Origin: Paraburkholderia piptadeniae
GTDB taxonomy: Bacteria > Pseudomonadota > Gammaproteobacteria > Burkholderiales > Burkholderiaceae
Assembly: GCF_900007165.1 (NCBI RefSeq)
Contig: NZ_CYGY02000018.1
Span: 1 to 46,755, forward strand
DNA: 46,755 nt
Direction of reading: 5' to 3'
A model generated the notes under the pieces. That model saw only the letters and a program-made list of their open reading frames with translations. It did not search any database and was not told the DNA's origin. A program made the position numbers and the translations under genes. Every line of letters begins with the position of its first letter. Position 1 is the first letter of the stretch. Shown piece by piece: positions 26,855-35,736 of this stretch.

Positions 26855-27676
26855 ATGAGCACGATCACCACGAAGGATGGCACGCAGATTTTCTACAAGG
26901 ACTGGGGCTCGGGCCGTCCCGTCGTCTTCTCGCATGGCTGGCCGCTCGATGCGGACGCGTGGGATGCGCAGATGCTGTTCCTGTTGCAGAAGGGCTTTCG
27001 CGTGATCGCACACGATCGTCGTGGACATGGCCGCTCGGGCCAGCCGTCGAACGGCAATGATATGGACACGTACGCCGACGATCTCGCCGAACTGCTCGAC
27101 GCACTCGATATTCAGGGTGCGACGCTCGTCGGGCATTCGACGGGTGGCGGCGAAGTCGCGCACTACATCGGTCGTCACGGCACGAAGCGCGTCGCGAAGG
27201 CGGTGCTGATCGGCGCCGTGCCGCCGTTGATGCTGAAGACGGCCGCGAATCCCGGCGGCCTGCCGCTGGACGTGTTCGACGGCATCCGCAAGGGCGTGGC
27301 CGACAACCGCTCGCAGTTCTACAAGGACCTCGCGAATCCGTTCTTCGGCTTCAACCGTCCGAACGCAAAAGTGTCGCAAGGCACGATCGACGCGTTCTGG
27401 GCGCAGGGCATGGCGGGCGGCATTCATGGCCAGTATCAGTGCATCCGCGAGTTCTCCGAGGTCGACTACACGGAAGACCTGAAGAAGTTCGACGTGCCGA
27501 CGCTGATCCTGCACGGCAGCGACGACCAGATCGTGCCGATCGACGCGGCGGGCAGGAAGGCGGCGGAGATCGTGAAGAACGCAACGTTCAAGGTCTACGA
27601 GGGCAGCCCGCACGGCATGTGCGTGACGGAGGCGGACAAGGTCAACGCCGATCTGCTTGCGTTCATCAACGGCTAG
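26855..27676 (+). CDS. Alpha/beta hydrolase, non-heme chloroperoxidase/arylesterase type
   Basis: 273 aa. The catalytic triad is readable as Ser95 (VGHSTGGG), Asp224 (HGSDDQIVP) and His253 (GSPHGM), with the oxyanion FSHGWPLD at residues 25-32. The GHSTGGGE nucleophile elbow and overall pattern match cofactor-free haloperoxidases and arylesterases. ATG 26855 is placed by AAGGAGCGAAG just upstream. It has its own terminator. The natural substrate is unknown; perhydrolase, esterase or lactonase activity is plausible. Confidence 0.92.
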   Translation: MSTITTKDGTQIFYKDWGSGRPVVFSHGWPLDADAWDAQMLFLLQKGFRVIAHDRRGHGRSGQPSNGNDMDTYADDLAELLDALDIQGATLVGHSTGGGEVAHYIGRHGTKRVAKAVLIGAVPPLMLKTAANPGGLPLDVFDGIRKGVADNRSQFYKDLANPFFGFNRPNAKVSQGTIDAFWAQGMAGGIHGQYQCIREFSEVDYTEDLKKFDVPTLILHGSDDQIVPIDAAGRKAAEIVKNATFKVYEGSPHGMCVTEADKVNADLLAFING

Positions 27677-27702
27677 GCGCGCTTGCACGCCGTATGCGAT
27701 GG

Positions 27703-27738
27703 CGGCGCATCCTTTGCGGGATGCGCCGTTCTTTTATT
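27703..27738 (+). terminator. Rho-independent terminator after the hydrolase gene
   Basis: CGGCGCATCC (27703-27712) pairs perfectly with GGATGCGCCG (27719-27728) over a 6-nt loop, followed by TTCTTTTATT. It lies 26 bp after the hydrolase stop. Confidence 0.82.
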
Positions 27739-27835
27739 CAACGCCACGGTCTGTCGCGTGATACGGATACACGGGCGTTTCCGATTCGTTTCCGACGCGA
27801 TAACATCGCATCCATCGCGACTCCACGAACGGAAC

Positions 27836-28345
27836 ATGACCATCTACGTTGCGCTGTTGCGGGCCGTCAATGTCGGCGGCACCGGCAAGCTGCCGATGAC
27901 CGAGCTTCGCCGGCTATGCGAAGAAGCGGGCTTCATCGACGTTCGCACGTACATTGCGAGCGGCAATGTCGTATTCGAGAGCAAGCTCGCTAGGCGCGCG
28001 GCGCAAGCGGCGCTCGAAAGCCGTCTCGAAGCCTATGCGGGCAAGCCCGTGGGCGTGCTGATCCGCACGGGCAAGGAAATGGCGGACGTGCTGCACGCCA
28101 ATCCGTTCAGCGACGAAGCGCCGAACCGCACCGTTGCGATCTTTCTCGATGGCCCGCCGCCCGCCGATACGCTCGAACACATGACCGGCCAGGGAAACGA
28201 AAAGGTCGCGCTCGGCAAGCAGGAAATCTACGTGCATTACGGCGAAGGGATGGCGAACTCGAAACTGAAGATTCCCGCCGCGAAAACGGGGACCGCGCGC
28301 AATATCAACACGATCGCGACGCTGGCGGAATGGGCCGCGCAATGA
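27836..28345 (+). CDS. DUF1697 family protein
   Basis: 169 aa starting MTIYVALLRAVNVGGTGKLP, with YIASGNVVFES and the C-terminal NSKLKIPAAKTGTARNINTI, both diagnostic of DUF1697. The biochemical role is unknown; the fold is ferredoxin-like. ATG 27836 has GGAAC just upstream. It is transcribed from its own promoter after a terminator. Confidence 0.9.
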   Translation: MTIYVALLRAVNVGGTGKLPMTELRRLCEEAGFIDVRTYIASGNVVFESKLARRAAQAALESRLEAYAGKPVGVLIRTGKEMADVLHANPFSDEAPNRTVAIFLDGPPPADTLEHMTGQGNEKVALGKQEIYVHYGEGMANSKLKIPAAKTGTARNINTIATLAEWAAQ

Positions 28346-28478
28346 CGGCGAGCAGTGGCGGCGAGCAATGGCCAGGCCCGCTGCGGCCGATACGGCTTGT
28401 TGCTACACTGCGCGTTGCCGGTACTTCGTTGCAGCACGTCTCTTGCACCACCTTTCGTTTCCTGCTTGCGCTTCGCTC

Positions 28479-29411
28479 ATGAAACCGTCCCTGCTCGTAC
28501 TGACTTCCCTTCCCGACGACAATCGCGAGCGCATCGCCGCTTCGTTTGACATCCTCTATGCGCCCACGCACGAAGCGCGCGCCAAGTCGATCGCGAAGCA
28601 CGGCGCGACGATTCGCGCGGTGCTGACCAATGGCACGACGGGCTTGAGCGCGAGTGAAGTCGACCGGTTGCCCGCGCTCGAACTGGTGAGCGCATTGGGT
28701 GCGGGCTATGAGAACATCGCGACGGATCATGCGCGCACACGCGGCATCGTGCTCACGAACGGCGCGGGCGCCAATGACGATTGCGTCGCCGATCACGCGT
28801 TTGCATTGCTGCTGGCCGTCGTGCGCGATGTACCTCAGCGCGACCGCGCGACACGCGACGGCATCTGGCGTGATGCATTGCCGTTGCGGCCCTCGGTGTC
28901 GGGCAAGCGGCTCGGCGTCATCGGTCTTGGACGTATCGGCGAGAAAGTGGCGCGCCGCGCGGCCGGTTTCGATATCGACGTCGCTTATCACAACCGCAAG
29001 CCGCGCGACGGCGTGACGTTGCGCTACTTCGACAACCTGCGCGATCTCGCGCGCTGGAGCGACTATCTCGTCGTGGCGACGCCGGGCGGCGCGGGCACGC
29101 ATCATCTGATCGACGCGCATGTGCTCGAAGCTTTGGGGCCGACCGGTTTTCTCGTCAACGTGTCGCGCGGCAGCGTCGTGGATACGGATGCCCTTGCGCA
29201 TGCATTGAAGAGTGGCGCGATTGCGGGAGCGGGGCTCGACGTGTACGAAAGCGAGCCGCATCCGCCACAGGCGCTGCTGCATCTGAACAACATCGTGCTC
29301 ACACCGCATGTGGCGGGCACGTCGCCGGAAGCGAACGCGGCCTGTGTCGATACTTTCATCGAGAACGCCACGCGCCACTTTGCGGGCGAAGACGTGCTCA
29401 CGCCCATTTGA
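28479..29411 (+). CDS. D-2-hydroxyacid dehydrogenase (glyoxylate/hydroxypyruvate reductase-like)
   Basis: 310 aa. The NAD(P)-binding motif is RLGVIGLGRIGEKVARRAAG. The catalytic Arg (NVSRGSVVD), Glu (GLDVYESEP) and His (LTPHVAG) are present. The family reduces glyoxylate, hydroxypyruvate or other 2-ketoacids. HNRKPRD after the second strand favours NADPH. ATG 28479 gives the normal start; the frame from 28368 is noise. It lies 43 bp before the OsmC-like gene and may share a transcript. Exact substrate unknown. Confidence 0.9.
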   Translation: MKPSLLVLTSLPDDNRERIAASFDILYAPTHEARAKSIAKHGATIRAVLTNGTTGLSASEVDRLPALELVSALGAGYENIATDHARTRGIVLTNGAGANDDCVADHAFALLLAVVRDVPQRDRATRDGIWRDALPLRPSVSGKRLGVIGLGRIGEKVARRAAGFDIDVAYHNRKPRDGVTLRYFDNLRDLARWSDYLVVATPGGAGTHHLIDAHVLEALGPTGFLVNVSRGSVVDTDALAHALKSGAIAGAGLDVYESEPHPPQALLHLNNIVLTPHVAGTSPEANAACVDTFIENATRHFAGEDVLTPI

Positions 29412-29454
29412 CTCACGCTCATCGGATTGCTCACCACGCGAGGACCTCACACAT

Positions 29455-29937
29455 ATGGCCAAACATACGGCACTGATCGAATGGAGCAGTAACGGCAGCC
29501 CGTTCACCGACAACCGCTATAGCCGCGCGCATCGCTGGACGTTCGACGGCGGCGCGGTCGTGCCCGCATCGAGTTCGCCGCACGTGGTGCGCGTGCCGTT
29601 CTCCGATCCGGCGGGTGTCGATCCCGAAGAGGCATACGTCGCGGCATTGTCGAGTTGCCACATGCTGTGGTTTCTGTCGATTGCAGCTGGCGAAGGTTAT
29701 GTCGTGACCTCGTATCGCGACGAAGCCGAAGGCACGATGGCGAAGAACGAAGCAGGCAAGGAAGTGGTGACACGTGTCGTGCTGAAACCGGCCGTTGCAT
29801 TTGCGGGCTCGAAAGCGCCGAGCGATGATGCGCTCCACCATCTGCATCATCTCGCGCATGATGCGTGTTTTCTGGCGAACTCGGTGAAGACGGTGATCGA
29901 TGTCGAGGGAACGTGGAGCTTCGACGCAGCGGGTTGA
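29455..29937 (+). CDS. OsmC/Ohr family protein
   Basis: 160 aa. The second redox-active Cys motif is HHLAHDACFLANSV, and the first is AALSSCHMLWFLSIAA, so both peroxidatic Cys are kept. OsmC/Ohr proteins reduce organic hydroperoxides with dihydrolipoyl or other thiols. The MAKHTALIEW start fits the OsmC subgroup. It follows the hydroxyacid dehydrogenase closely. Confidence 0.9.
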   Translation: MAKHTALIEWSSNGSPFTDNRYSRAHRWTFDGGAVVPASSSPHVVRVPFSDPAGVDPEEAYVAALSSCHMLWFLSIAAGEGYVVTSYRDEAEGTMAKNEAGKEVVTRVVLKPAVAFAGSKAPSDDALHHLHHLAHDACFLANSVKTVIDVEGTWSFDAAG

Positions 29938-29985
29938 GCGGCAGCGCGGCTTATCGCTGCGTTTGGCCGTGCGAGCGCAGGCAAC

Positions 29986-30015
29986 AAAAAAAGGCCGGTC
30001 CCGTGAGGGCCGGCC
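29986..30015 (-). terminator. Intrinsic terminator on the minus strand with no gene upstream
   Basis: Read on the minus strand, a GC-rich stem (30015-29993, GGCCGG paired with CCGGCC plus GGG/CCC around a GTGA loop) is followed by seven Us from the A-run at 29986-29992. A second stem lies just upstream: TTCTGGC (30024-30030) pairs with GCCAGAA (30047-30053). On the plus strand there is no U-run, so it is not a terminator for OsmC. No minus-strand gene lies between here and 30737. Confidence 0.68.
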
Positions 30016-30130
30016 CGAAAGGATTCTGGCCTTTCCGAGGGCCATTGCCAGAACCCGAGAGAATTGCCATTGTCCGGGCGCCTCCTGAAGATTTGCTTAA
30101 CTGCGACGTGATTCGCTACGCAACTGGCGA
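30016..30130 (-). ncRNA. Candidate minus-strand small RNA ending at the orphan terminator
   Basis: The stretch upstream of the orphan terminator contains a second hairpin (30024-30053) and no convincing protein. A 39-codon frame with AGGAGG near 30086 exists on this strand but reads through the terminator and has no family match. The 5' end is a guess. It is inferred only from structure and the terminator. Confidence 0.3.
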
Positions 30131-30736
30131 CGGCATCGCGTTCGAGTCGCGCGCTGTCACCGACATGTGGAACTGCACGCACAATAAAAGAGTCGTTATG
30201 TCGTGGTTGCAACTGTGACATTCTTCATCTCTGTGTGGATGGTCGATTTCGGGGCATCAGCGTCGCTTAAGTTTTGCAGGCTAAAATCGCAGTGCGAGTT
30301 GTGTGGTTCATCAGGTAAGCATGTCACTTTTGGACTCGACCCATTCAGAATTACCGACCCTCACTGCACATCACGCGCCACCTTCAGTACTTTTCTCGCT
30401 ACTCGGCAATCGAATGGGGAAGAACTTCCGCGCCCCATGCACGCCCGTCTGAGGCTGTGTCCCGGCCGCCACAGTAAATCGTGTCTTATGTAAAGGATCG
30501 TTACCTGGAGGTCGACCTGGGCCTCCGCGCGATCCCTACCGCCAAACTTTTTTCCCCTTTGGAAACGTGCGTTTGCGCGCGGACTGCGTGCACAGGGCGC
30601 TCAAAATCGCCAACGTGTAGTCGCGATTCGACGTTTTCAAACAGTAACAACCGTTGATGCATAACGGGTCGCGATTCCGTTAATTTTTGAGTAACCGATC
30701 GCGAACGAATTCCCGGGGACGTAATGCTGTCGGTAC
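30131..30736. promoter_or_regulatory. Long gene-free upstream region of the VpsR-like regulator
   Basis: About 600 bp with no credible gene; short frames lack ribosome binding sites and family content. GTCGCGATTC occurs twice, at 30620-30629 and 30668-30677, 48 bp apart, and could be regulator half-sites. AT-richer sequence near 30677-30700 may hold the promoter. Confidence 0.35.
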
Positions 30737-32107
30737 ATGTCGACCAATCGAGGCGGGAAAACCGATTACATCATGGACCTCAAGCTAAAGCGGCTCTATC
30801 ACGTGTGCAACCCTGAACTGGCGTGCCTCGACGGCAATTTGCCGTCTGAGTTATGGCGTATTCGCTGCATCGACGTTCGCGAGAGGCAAGGCACTGCGTT
30901 GCTTGCCGATGAACGGGCGGCCGGTTTGATCGAGTTCTCGTCGCTGACCATTCCGGACGATCTGAACGAAGTCGACGTACTGACAAAAGCAAGTGCTGAA
31001 ATCAGCTGGGTCGCCGTCGTCACCAAGGCGCATCTGAACGACCCGGAAATACGCCGGATCGTGCGCACGCGCTGCGTGAACTGCATTACGCTGCCCGCTG
31101 CCGCCGAGCTGATCGCGCAGACCATCGATCGCGTGTATGAATCGTCGACGGGGGATGGCGACGAACGCAAGAGCACGGACGACGACTCGCCGGCGATGAT
31201 CGGCGCGTGCGCCGCGATGACCGACGTGCGCGCGGCGATCCGGCGCGCGTGCGAGCACGAGCGGCCCGTGATGATCGTCGGCGAATCGGGAAGCGGCAAG
31301 ACGATGACGGCAACGGCGATCCATTCGGGGTCCGTGCGCCGCGATGGACCATGGGTATCGATCCATTGCGCGGCCTACACGCCCGAGCGGCTCGTGGCCG
31401 AACTATTTGGCGACGGGGAGAGCGAAGTCGAAGGGGGCAATCGGCGATCCCGCCTGGAAATGGCGGAGGGCGGCTCACTGTATATAGACGGCATCTGCGA
31501 ACTGCCGCTCGCGGCGCAACAACGTCTCGCAGATCTGCTCGACAGCGGGCCGCGCAATGTGCGCATCATCTGCTCGACACACTTCGACTTGCAACGCGCG
31601 AAAGAGGAACATCGTCTGCATCCGCGCCTTGTTGCGTTGTTCGCGGGGAACACGATCACGCTTCCGGCGCTGCGCGATCGCGGCGCCGATATCCGTTTGC
31701 TCGCTTCGTGGTTGCTGATGAGCTTTCGCTCCGATTCGCGTCATGGTGTGCAAGGTTTTTCCGTCTGCGCATGGGAAGCACTCGACACGCACACATGGCC
31801 CGGCAACGTGCAGGAGCTGATCAACCGCATCCGGCGCGCGATCGTGGTCGGCAGAGGCCAGTTGATTACGGCTGCGGATCTGGGCTTCGACAAGGTCGCC
31901 CAGGGCCCGCTGCTGAGGCCAGCCGACGAGACGGATGAGGTTCCCGAGTGGGCCGCCGTCGAACTCGCAGTCGCACGCAACCAGGGCCAGCTCGATGCAG
32001 CCGCGACCGAGCTGCACATTTCGAGAGTCCTGCTCTCGCGCATGCTCGCGTCGGACTGCAAGCGGGTCGCGCCGACGGACGCCTTGCTACAGGCGGATTC
32101 CGCGTAA
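30737..32107 (+). CDS. Degenerate sigma54-type activator, VpsR-like
   Basis: 456 aa. A receiver-like N-terminus (about 15-130) lacks a clear phosphoacceptor. The AAA+ domain (about 150-380) has Walker A GESGSGKT at 182-189. The GAFTGA loop that contacts sigma54 is replaced by SEVEGGN-type sequence near 229-235, Walker B reads GGSLYIDGI (Gly where Glu is usual), and sensor II reads WPGNVQEL instead of WPGNVREL. The C-terminus holds a Fis-type helix-turn-helix. Such changes argue against sigma54 activation and recall VpsR, which works with sigma70 and c-di-GMP to turn on biofilm genes; that link is inference. Start could also be ATG 30773. Confidence 0.85.
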   Translation: MSTNRGGKTDYIMDLKLKRLYHVCNPELACLDGNLPSELWRIRCIDVRERQGTALLADERAAGLIEFSSLTIPDDLNEVDVLTKASAEISWVAVVTKAHLNDPEIRRIVRTRCVNCITLPAAAELIAQTIDRVYESSTGDGDERKSTDDDSPAMIGACAAMTDVRAAIRRACEHERPVMIVGESGSGKTMTATAIHSGSVRRDGPWVSIHCAAYTPERLVAELFGDGESEVEGGNRRSRLEMAEGGSLYIDGICELPLAAQQRLADLLDSGPRNVRIICSTHFDLQRAKEEHRLHPRLVALFAGNTITLPALRDRGADIRLLASWLLMSFRSDSRHGVQGFSVCAWEALDTHTWPGNVQELINRIRRAIVVGRGQLITAADLGFDKVAQGPLLRPADETDEVPEWAAVELAVARNQGQLDAAATELHISRVLLSRMLASDCKRVAPTDALLQADSA

Positions 32108-32339
32108 GCCGGAGCCAGGCCGCTTGTGCGCTTGCTGAAGTGCGCTTCACGAACAGTTACACAAACCATTTTTGTGTAGCACCTGGCGACATCCCCACGC
32201 GCTATGCTTTATCCATGCCGCTCGCGCGTAGCGGCGGTCTTTGCTGTCATTTTTCAAAAGGAATTCTTTGCTAGTTTTTATGCCGCTTTTTTGCGGGATT
32301 CACCAATGTATTTCGTCGTTATTTCGTTCACTGTGAGCC

Positions 32340-33593
32340 ATGAAAGAGCCCTATCGCGCTGTTATCCGTTATCCGCGTAATGACTCAGGTCGTGACTTCG
32401 TCGTGGGCGACATTCATGGCTGCTTCGGACAATTACGCGCAGAACTCGAAGCCCGCCATTTCGACCCACGGCGTGACCGGCTTTTTGCCGTCGGCGACCT
32501 CGTCGATCGAGGGCCGGACTCCGATTGCGTGCTGGAAGCCGTGGAGCGCTATCGCATCAAGTCCGTAAAGGGCAATCACGAAGATGTCATCGTGCGCTGG
32601 CATCACGGCGAAGAGCAGGCGCTCTCGCTGCTGGGCAACGGCGCGAACTGGCTGCTCGATCGCGCCGAGGACATGGACTGGATCGACCGCATCGCCGACT
32701 ACATGGCGTCGCTGCCGTATGTGATCGAAATCGAAACGGAACACGGCATCGTCGGCATCGTGCACGCGGATTCGCCCACGTCGGACTGGACGACGTTCGT
32801 GCGTGAAATCGAACGCGAGTCGCCCAATGGCTCGATGCGCCGCAAGGCCATCTGGGCGCGCACGCGCTGGAAGACGTATCAGCCGCATCCCGAGCCTTCG
32901 CGCAGCACGTTGCGAGGATTGCTCGACAGGGCGAAGCGAAGCGTGCGCTCGCACGCGCATGCAACGGGGCGCGTCGACAACGTGACGGCCGTGATCGTCG
33001 GCCATACGCCTGTGTCCGGCGTTACCGCGAAAGACAACGTGATCAATATCGACACGGGCGCCGTATACGGCGGCAAGCTCACGGTCATGGATCTCGCGGA
33101 CGTGCCGCAGTGGGTCGACGTGTTCGACCGTTCGTCCGTTGGTGCATCGGAGGCTGTTCGACAAGAGCCCATTCATGAAGAACAGGGTCATAAGGAGCCT
33201 GCTCATAAAGAGCCGGTTCATGAAGAGCCGGTTCGTCATGAGCCTGCGATGTCGGAGCGTTTGATTCGACGCAATCCCGGGCTCGCACCCGAGCCCGTGG
33301 CTGAAAAAGCCTCGGTTGAAGCTGAAGCGGCACCCGTGGCGGCCGAGCCGCCCGCGATGGCGGAGAGCGCCGCTGCCGCTCAGAGTCCTGCCACGACGGC
33401 CGCTGCAAGTCCCGTCATCGAGCAGAGCGTCGCGGACGACGCGCCGCAACTCGCGCCCGAATCTCAGCCCAAACGGGAGCCGTTGACGTCTTTTGCATCG
33501 GGCGGCATGCACATCACAGTGCGCATGAGCCTGCACACCTTTGTGAACGACGGGCGTCCAGCTGCCGATACTGCGGACCCACATCGGCGGTAG
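32340..33593 (+). CDS. PPP-family metallophosphatase with long repetitive tail
   Basis: 417 aa. The catalytic metal motifs are all present: GDIHG (23-27), GDLVDRG (52-58), GNHE (78-81) and later VGHTPVSG, as in lambda-type Ser/Thr phosphatases. The catalytic domain ends near residue 260. Beyond it is a low-complexity tail with short repeats (KEPAHKEPVHEEPVRHEP) and then an Ala/Pro/Glu-rich stretch. No signal peptide or membrane helix. Ordinary members end near 220-250 residues, so the tail is an addition, perhaps for protein contacts. Substrate unknown. Confidence 0.88.
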   Translation: MKEPYRAVIRYPRNDSGRDFVVGDIHGCFGQLRAELEARHFDPRRDRLFAVGDLVDRGPDSDCVLEAVERYRIKSVKGNHEDVIVRWHHGEEQALSLLGNGANWLLDRAEDMDWIDRIADYMASLPYVIEIETEHGIVGIVHADSPTSDWTTFVREIERESPNGSMRRKAIWARTRWKTYQPHPEPSRSTLRGLLDRAKRSVRSHAHATGRVDNVTAVIVGHTPVSGVTAKDNVINIDTGAVYGGKLTVMDLADVPQWVDVFDRSSVGASEAVRQEPIHEEQGHKEPAHKEPVHEEPVRHEPAMSERLIRRNPGLAPEPVAEKASVEAEAAPVAAEPPAMAESAAAAQSPATTAAASPVIEQSVADDAPQLAPESQPKREPLTSFASGGMHITVRMSLHTFVNDGRPAADTADPHRR

Positions 33594-33659
33594 TCCGCTG
33601 CCGCGACATCGGATCGCGTGCCGCCGCGCGGGTTCGACGCCGGCCGCGATCGGCGGCAT

Positions 33660-33860
33660 TCAGTGCGCCGCATCCATCCCTAGACGCTTGAGCAGATCGC
33701 GGCCGCGCGCGCTGATCTGCAACGCAGTCGTGCCGCCGCGATCGCGCACTTCGACGAGTTCGTAATGACGCAAAGCGAGCACATCGGGGTCGAGCGATTC
33801 GAGACGGTGCTCATTGCTGTTCAACAGCATGAGCGTCGCGATTTCGTGAGGGCTCAACAT
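33660..33860 (-). CDS. Small hypothetical protein
   Basis: 66 aa starting MLSPHEIATLMLLNSNEHRL; the tail RGRDLLKRLG and VEVRDRGGTTALQISARG resemble a winged-helix wing and final helix, so it may bind nucleic acid. GGAGGTGT lies just before ATG 33860, which supports this start over one at 33902. Stands alone, convergent with the phosphatase gene. Function unknown. Confidence 0.72.
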   Translation of the reverse strand: MLSPHEIATLMLLNSNEHRLESLDPDVLALRHYELVEVRDRGGTTALQISARGRDLLKRLGMDAAH

Positions 33861-34135
33861 CGGGACACCTCCATAGTCGAGTGAGCGATCAGTCCCGCAC
33901 ATGCTAGTTGGACGCCGCTACAGTTTGACTACGGATGTGTTTCATGACGTTACGCCGTTACAGGTTTGACAATCGTGAAAGGACGCGCCTTGCGCACGAG
34001 CGCGCGATCATGTGCGGAACGCGGCTCGAAAGATGGCGCGCGGCTGTAACAGGCTTACGCGCGAGTAAGCCCGATACAGCAAACGGAAAGCCCGTTGACG
34101 ATCGACAATACGCGCGGCCGACGCGGGGCCGCAGA

Positions 34136-35581
34136 TCAGCGGGCATCGTCGACGGCGACGCGATAGTCGTCCGCGGCGTCGTCATCGACCTGTGACACGA
34201 GCGTTTCGAGCGACAGGCCCTTTGTCTCGATGCCCATCACCCACACGGCGAGCGCCGCGACACCGAACGACAGCGCGCCGAGCGTGAACACACCGCCTTG
34301 TCCGAAGACGGGCAGCACGACGCCGACCGCATAGGGGCCGATCAGCGAGCCGACACGGCCGATCGCCGACGCGAAGCCCGAACCGGTGGCCCGCGCGCCT
34401 GTGCCGTACAGTTCGGGCGTGTAGGTATATAGCGCGGCCCACATGCCGAACAGGAAGAACTGCATCGCGAGGCCCGTGCAGATCAGCAGCGTCACGCTGT
34501 CCGCGTGCAGCGCCGTCTGTCCGTACAGATAGGCCATGATGCCGCCGCCCGCCAGCGACGCGATACAGGTCGGCTTGCGGCCCCAGCGTTCGACGAGCCA
34601 TGCGGCGCACAGAAAGCCGGGCACGCCGCCGAGCGAAATGAGCACCGTATAGAGCACCGATTTCGTCACGGCGAAGCCCGCCTGCTGCATCAATGCGCCG
34701 AGCCATGACGTGAGGCCATAGAAGCCGAGCAGCGCGAAGAACCACAGCGCCCAGACCATGATCGTGCGCCTGCGGTACGCCGCGCTCCAGATTTCGCGAA
34801 ACGCGCCATGTTTCGAACGCGGGGCGGGATCGGCGCGCATCGACGGCGCGGGCAGCGAGCGGATGCCTTTCGACTTCATCACCTTCGCTTCGATCTGCTC
34901 GAGCACGGCATCGGCTTGCGCCTCGCGTCCGCGATGTTCGAGCCAGCGCGGCGACTCGGGCACGATGCGGCGCACGATCAGCACGAAGACGGCGGGAATC
35001 GCGAGCAATGCGAACACCGTGCGCCAGCCGAATTGCGGCAGCACGAAGAACGACACGCAGCCGGCCGCGATGAAGCCCAATGGCCAGAAGCCGTCCATCA
35101 GCGCGACGAGACGTCCGCGCGAGGCCGTCGGCACGAACTCGGAGAGGAGCGTCTGCGCGATCGGGAACTCCATCCCCATGCCGATGCCGAGCAGCACGCG
35201 ATACACGATCAATGCGTCGACGCTTTGCGCCGTCGAGCACAGATACGATGCGAGGCCCCACAGCACCATGCTCCACTGGAACACGGGCCGGCGCCCGAAG
35301 CGATCGGCGAACAGGCCCGCGACGGCGGCGCCCAGCACCATGCCGAAGAAGCTCGCGCTGGCGACGAGCCCGGCCATCGCGCTCGACAGGCCGAACTCGG
35401 TCTTGATCGAGCCGAGCACGAAGGTCATCGTGCCCAGATCGACGGAGTCGAAAAAGAACGCGATCGCGATGATGATGAAGATGGTGCGGTGATAGCCCGA
35501 GAAAGGAAGGCGTTCGAGACGCGCGGCGGCGCTGGGCCTTTTCGTGGACAAAGAGACGGATGAAGAAGCGTTGGTCGGCAT
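34136..35581 (-). CDS. MFS transporter, sugar/aromatic-acid type
   Basis: 481 aa with about 12 membrane segments. The MFS loop signature GLFADRFGRRP lies after TM2, and VERWGRKP is its counterpart in the second half. FPIAQTLLSEFVPTASRGRL resembles the sugar/metabolite:H+ symporter branch. It lies 155 bp downstream of betA on the same strand; a 9-bp-stem hairpin (35693-35701 with 35712-35720) lies between them. It might import choline or betaine, but that family is usually BCCT or ABC, so the substrate is open. Confidence 0.88.
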   Translation of the reverse strand: MPTNASSSVSLSTKRPSAAARLERLPFSGYHRTIFIIIAIAFFFDSVDLGTMTFVLGSIKTEFGLSSAMAGLVASASFFGMVLGAAVAGLFADRFGRRPVFQWSMVLWGLASYLCSTAQSVDALIVYRVLLGIGMGMEFPIAQTLLSEFVPTASRGRLVALMDGFWPLGFIAAGCVSFFVLPQFGWRTVFALLAIPAVFVLIVRRIVPESPRWLEHRGREAQADAVLEQIEAKVMKSKGIRSLPAPSMRADPAPRSKHGAFREIWSAAYRRRTIMVWALWFFALLGFYGLTSWLGALMQQAGFAVTKSVLYTVLISLGGVPGFLCAAWLVERWGRKPTCIASLAGGGIMAYLYGQTALHADSVTLLICTGLAMQFFLFGMWAALYTYTPELYGTGARATGSGFASAIGRVGSLIGPYAVGVVLPVFGQGGVFTLGALSFGVAALAVWVMGIETKGLSLETLVSQVDDDAADDYRVAVDDAR

Positions 35582-35736
35582 GGCATCCTCGAATGGATGA
35601 AGGAAGAGGCCGGTGTTCTGTTGCTCCGGTCCGCTCCAGTAGACGCCGCCATTAATCCGTCATATAGAACAGATTCGGCATTGCAGTGGAACGTGTGCGT
35701 CATCGGCTGACGACGCACACGGCCCGTCGATGCCCG

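Noticed and set aside
30203..30493. 96-codon frame before the VpsR-like regulator
   Set aside because: No ribosome binding site or family features, and ordinary non-coding composition.
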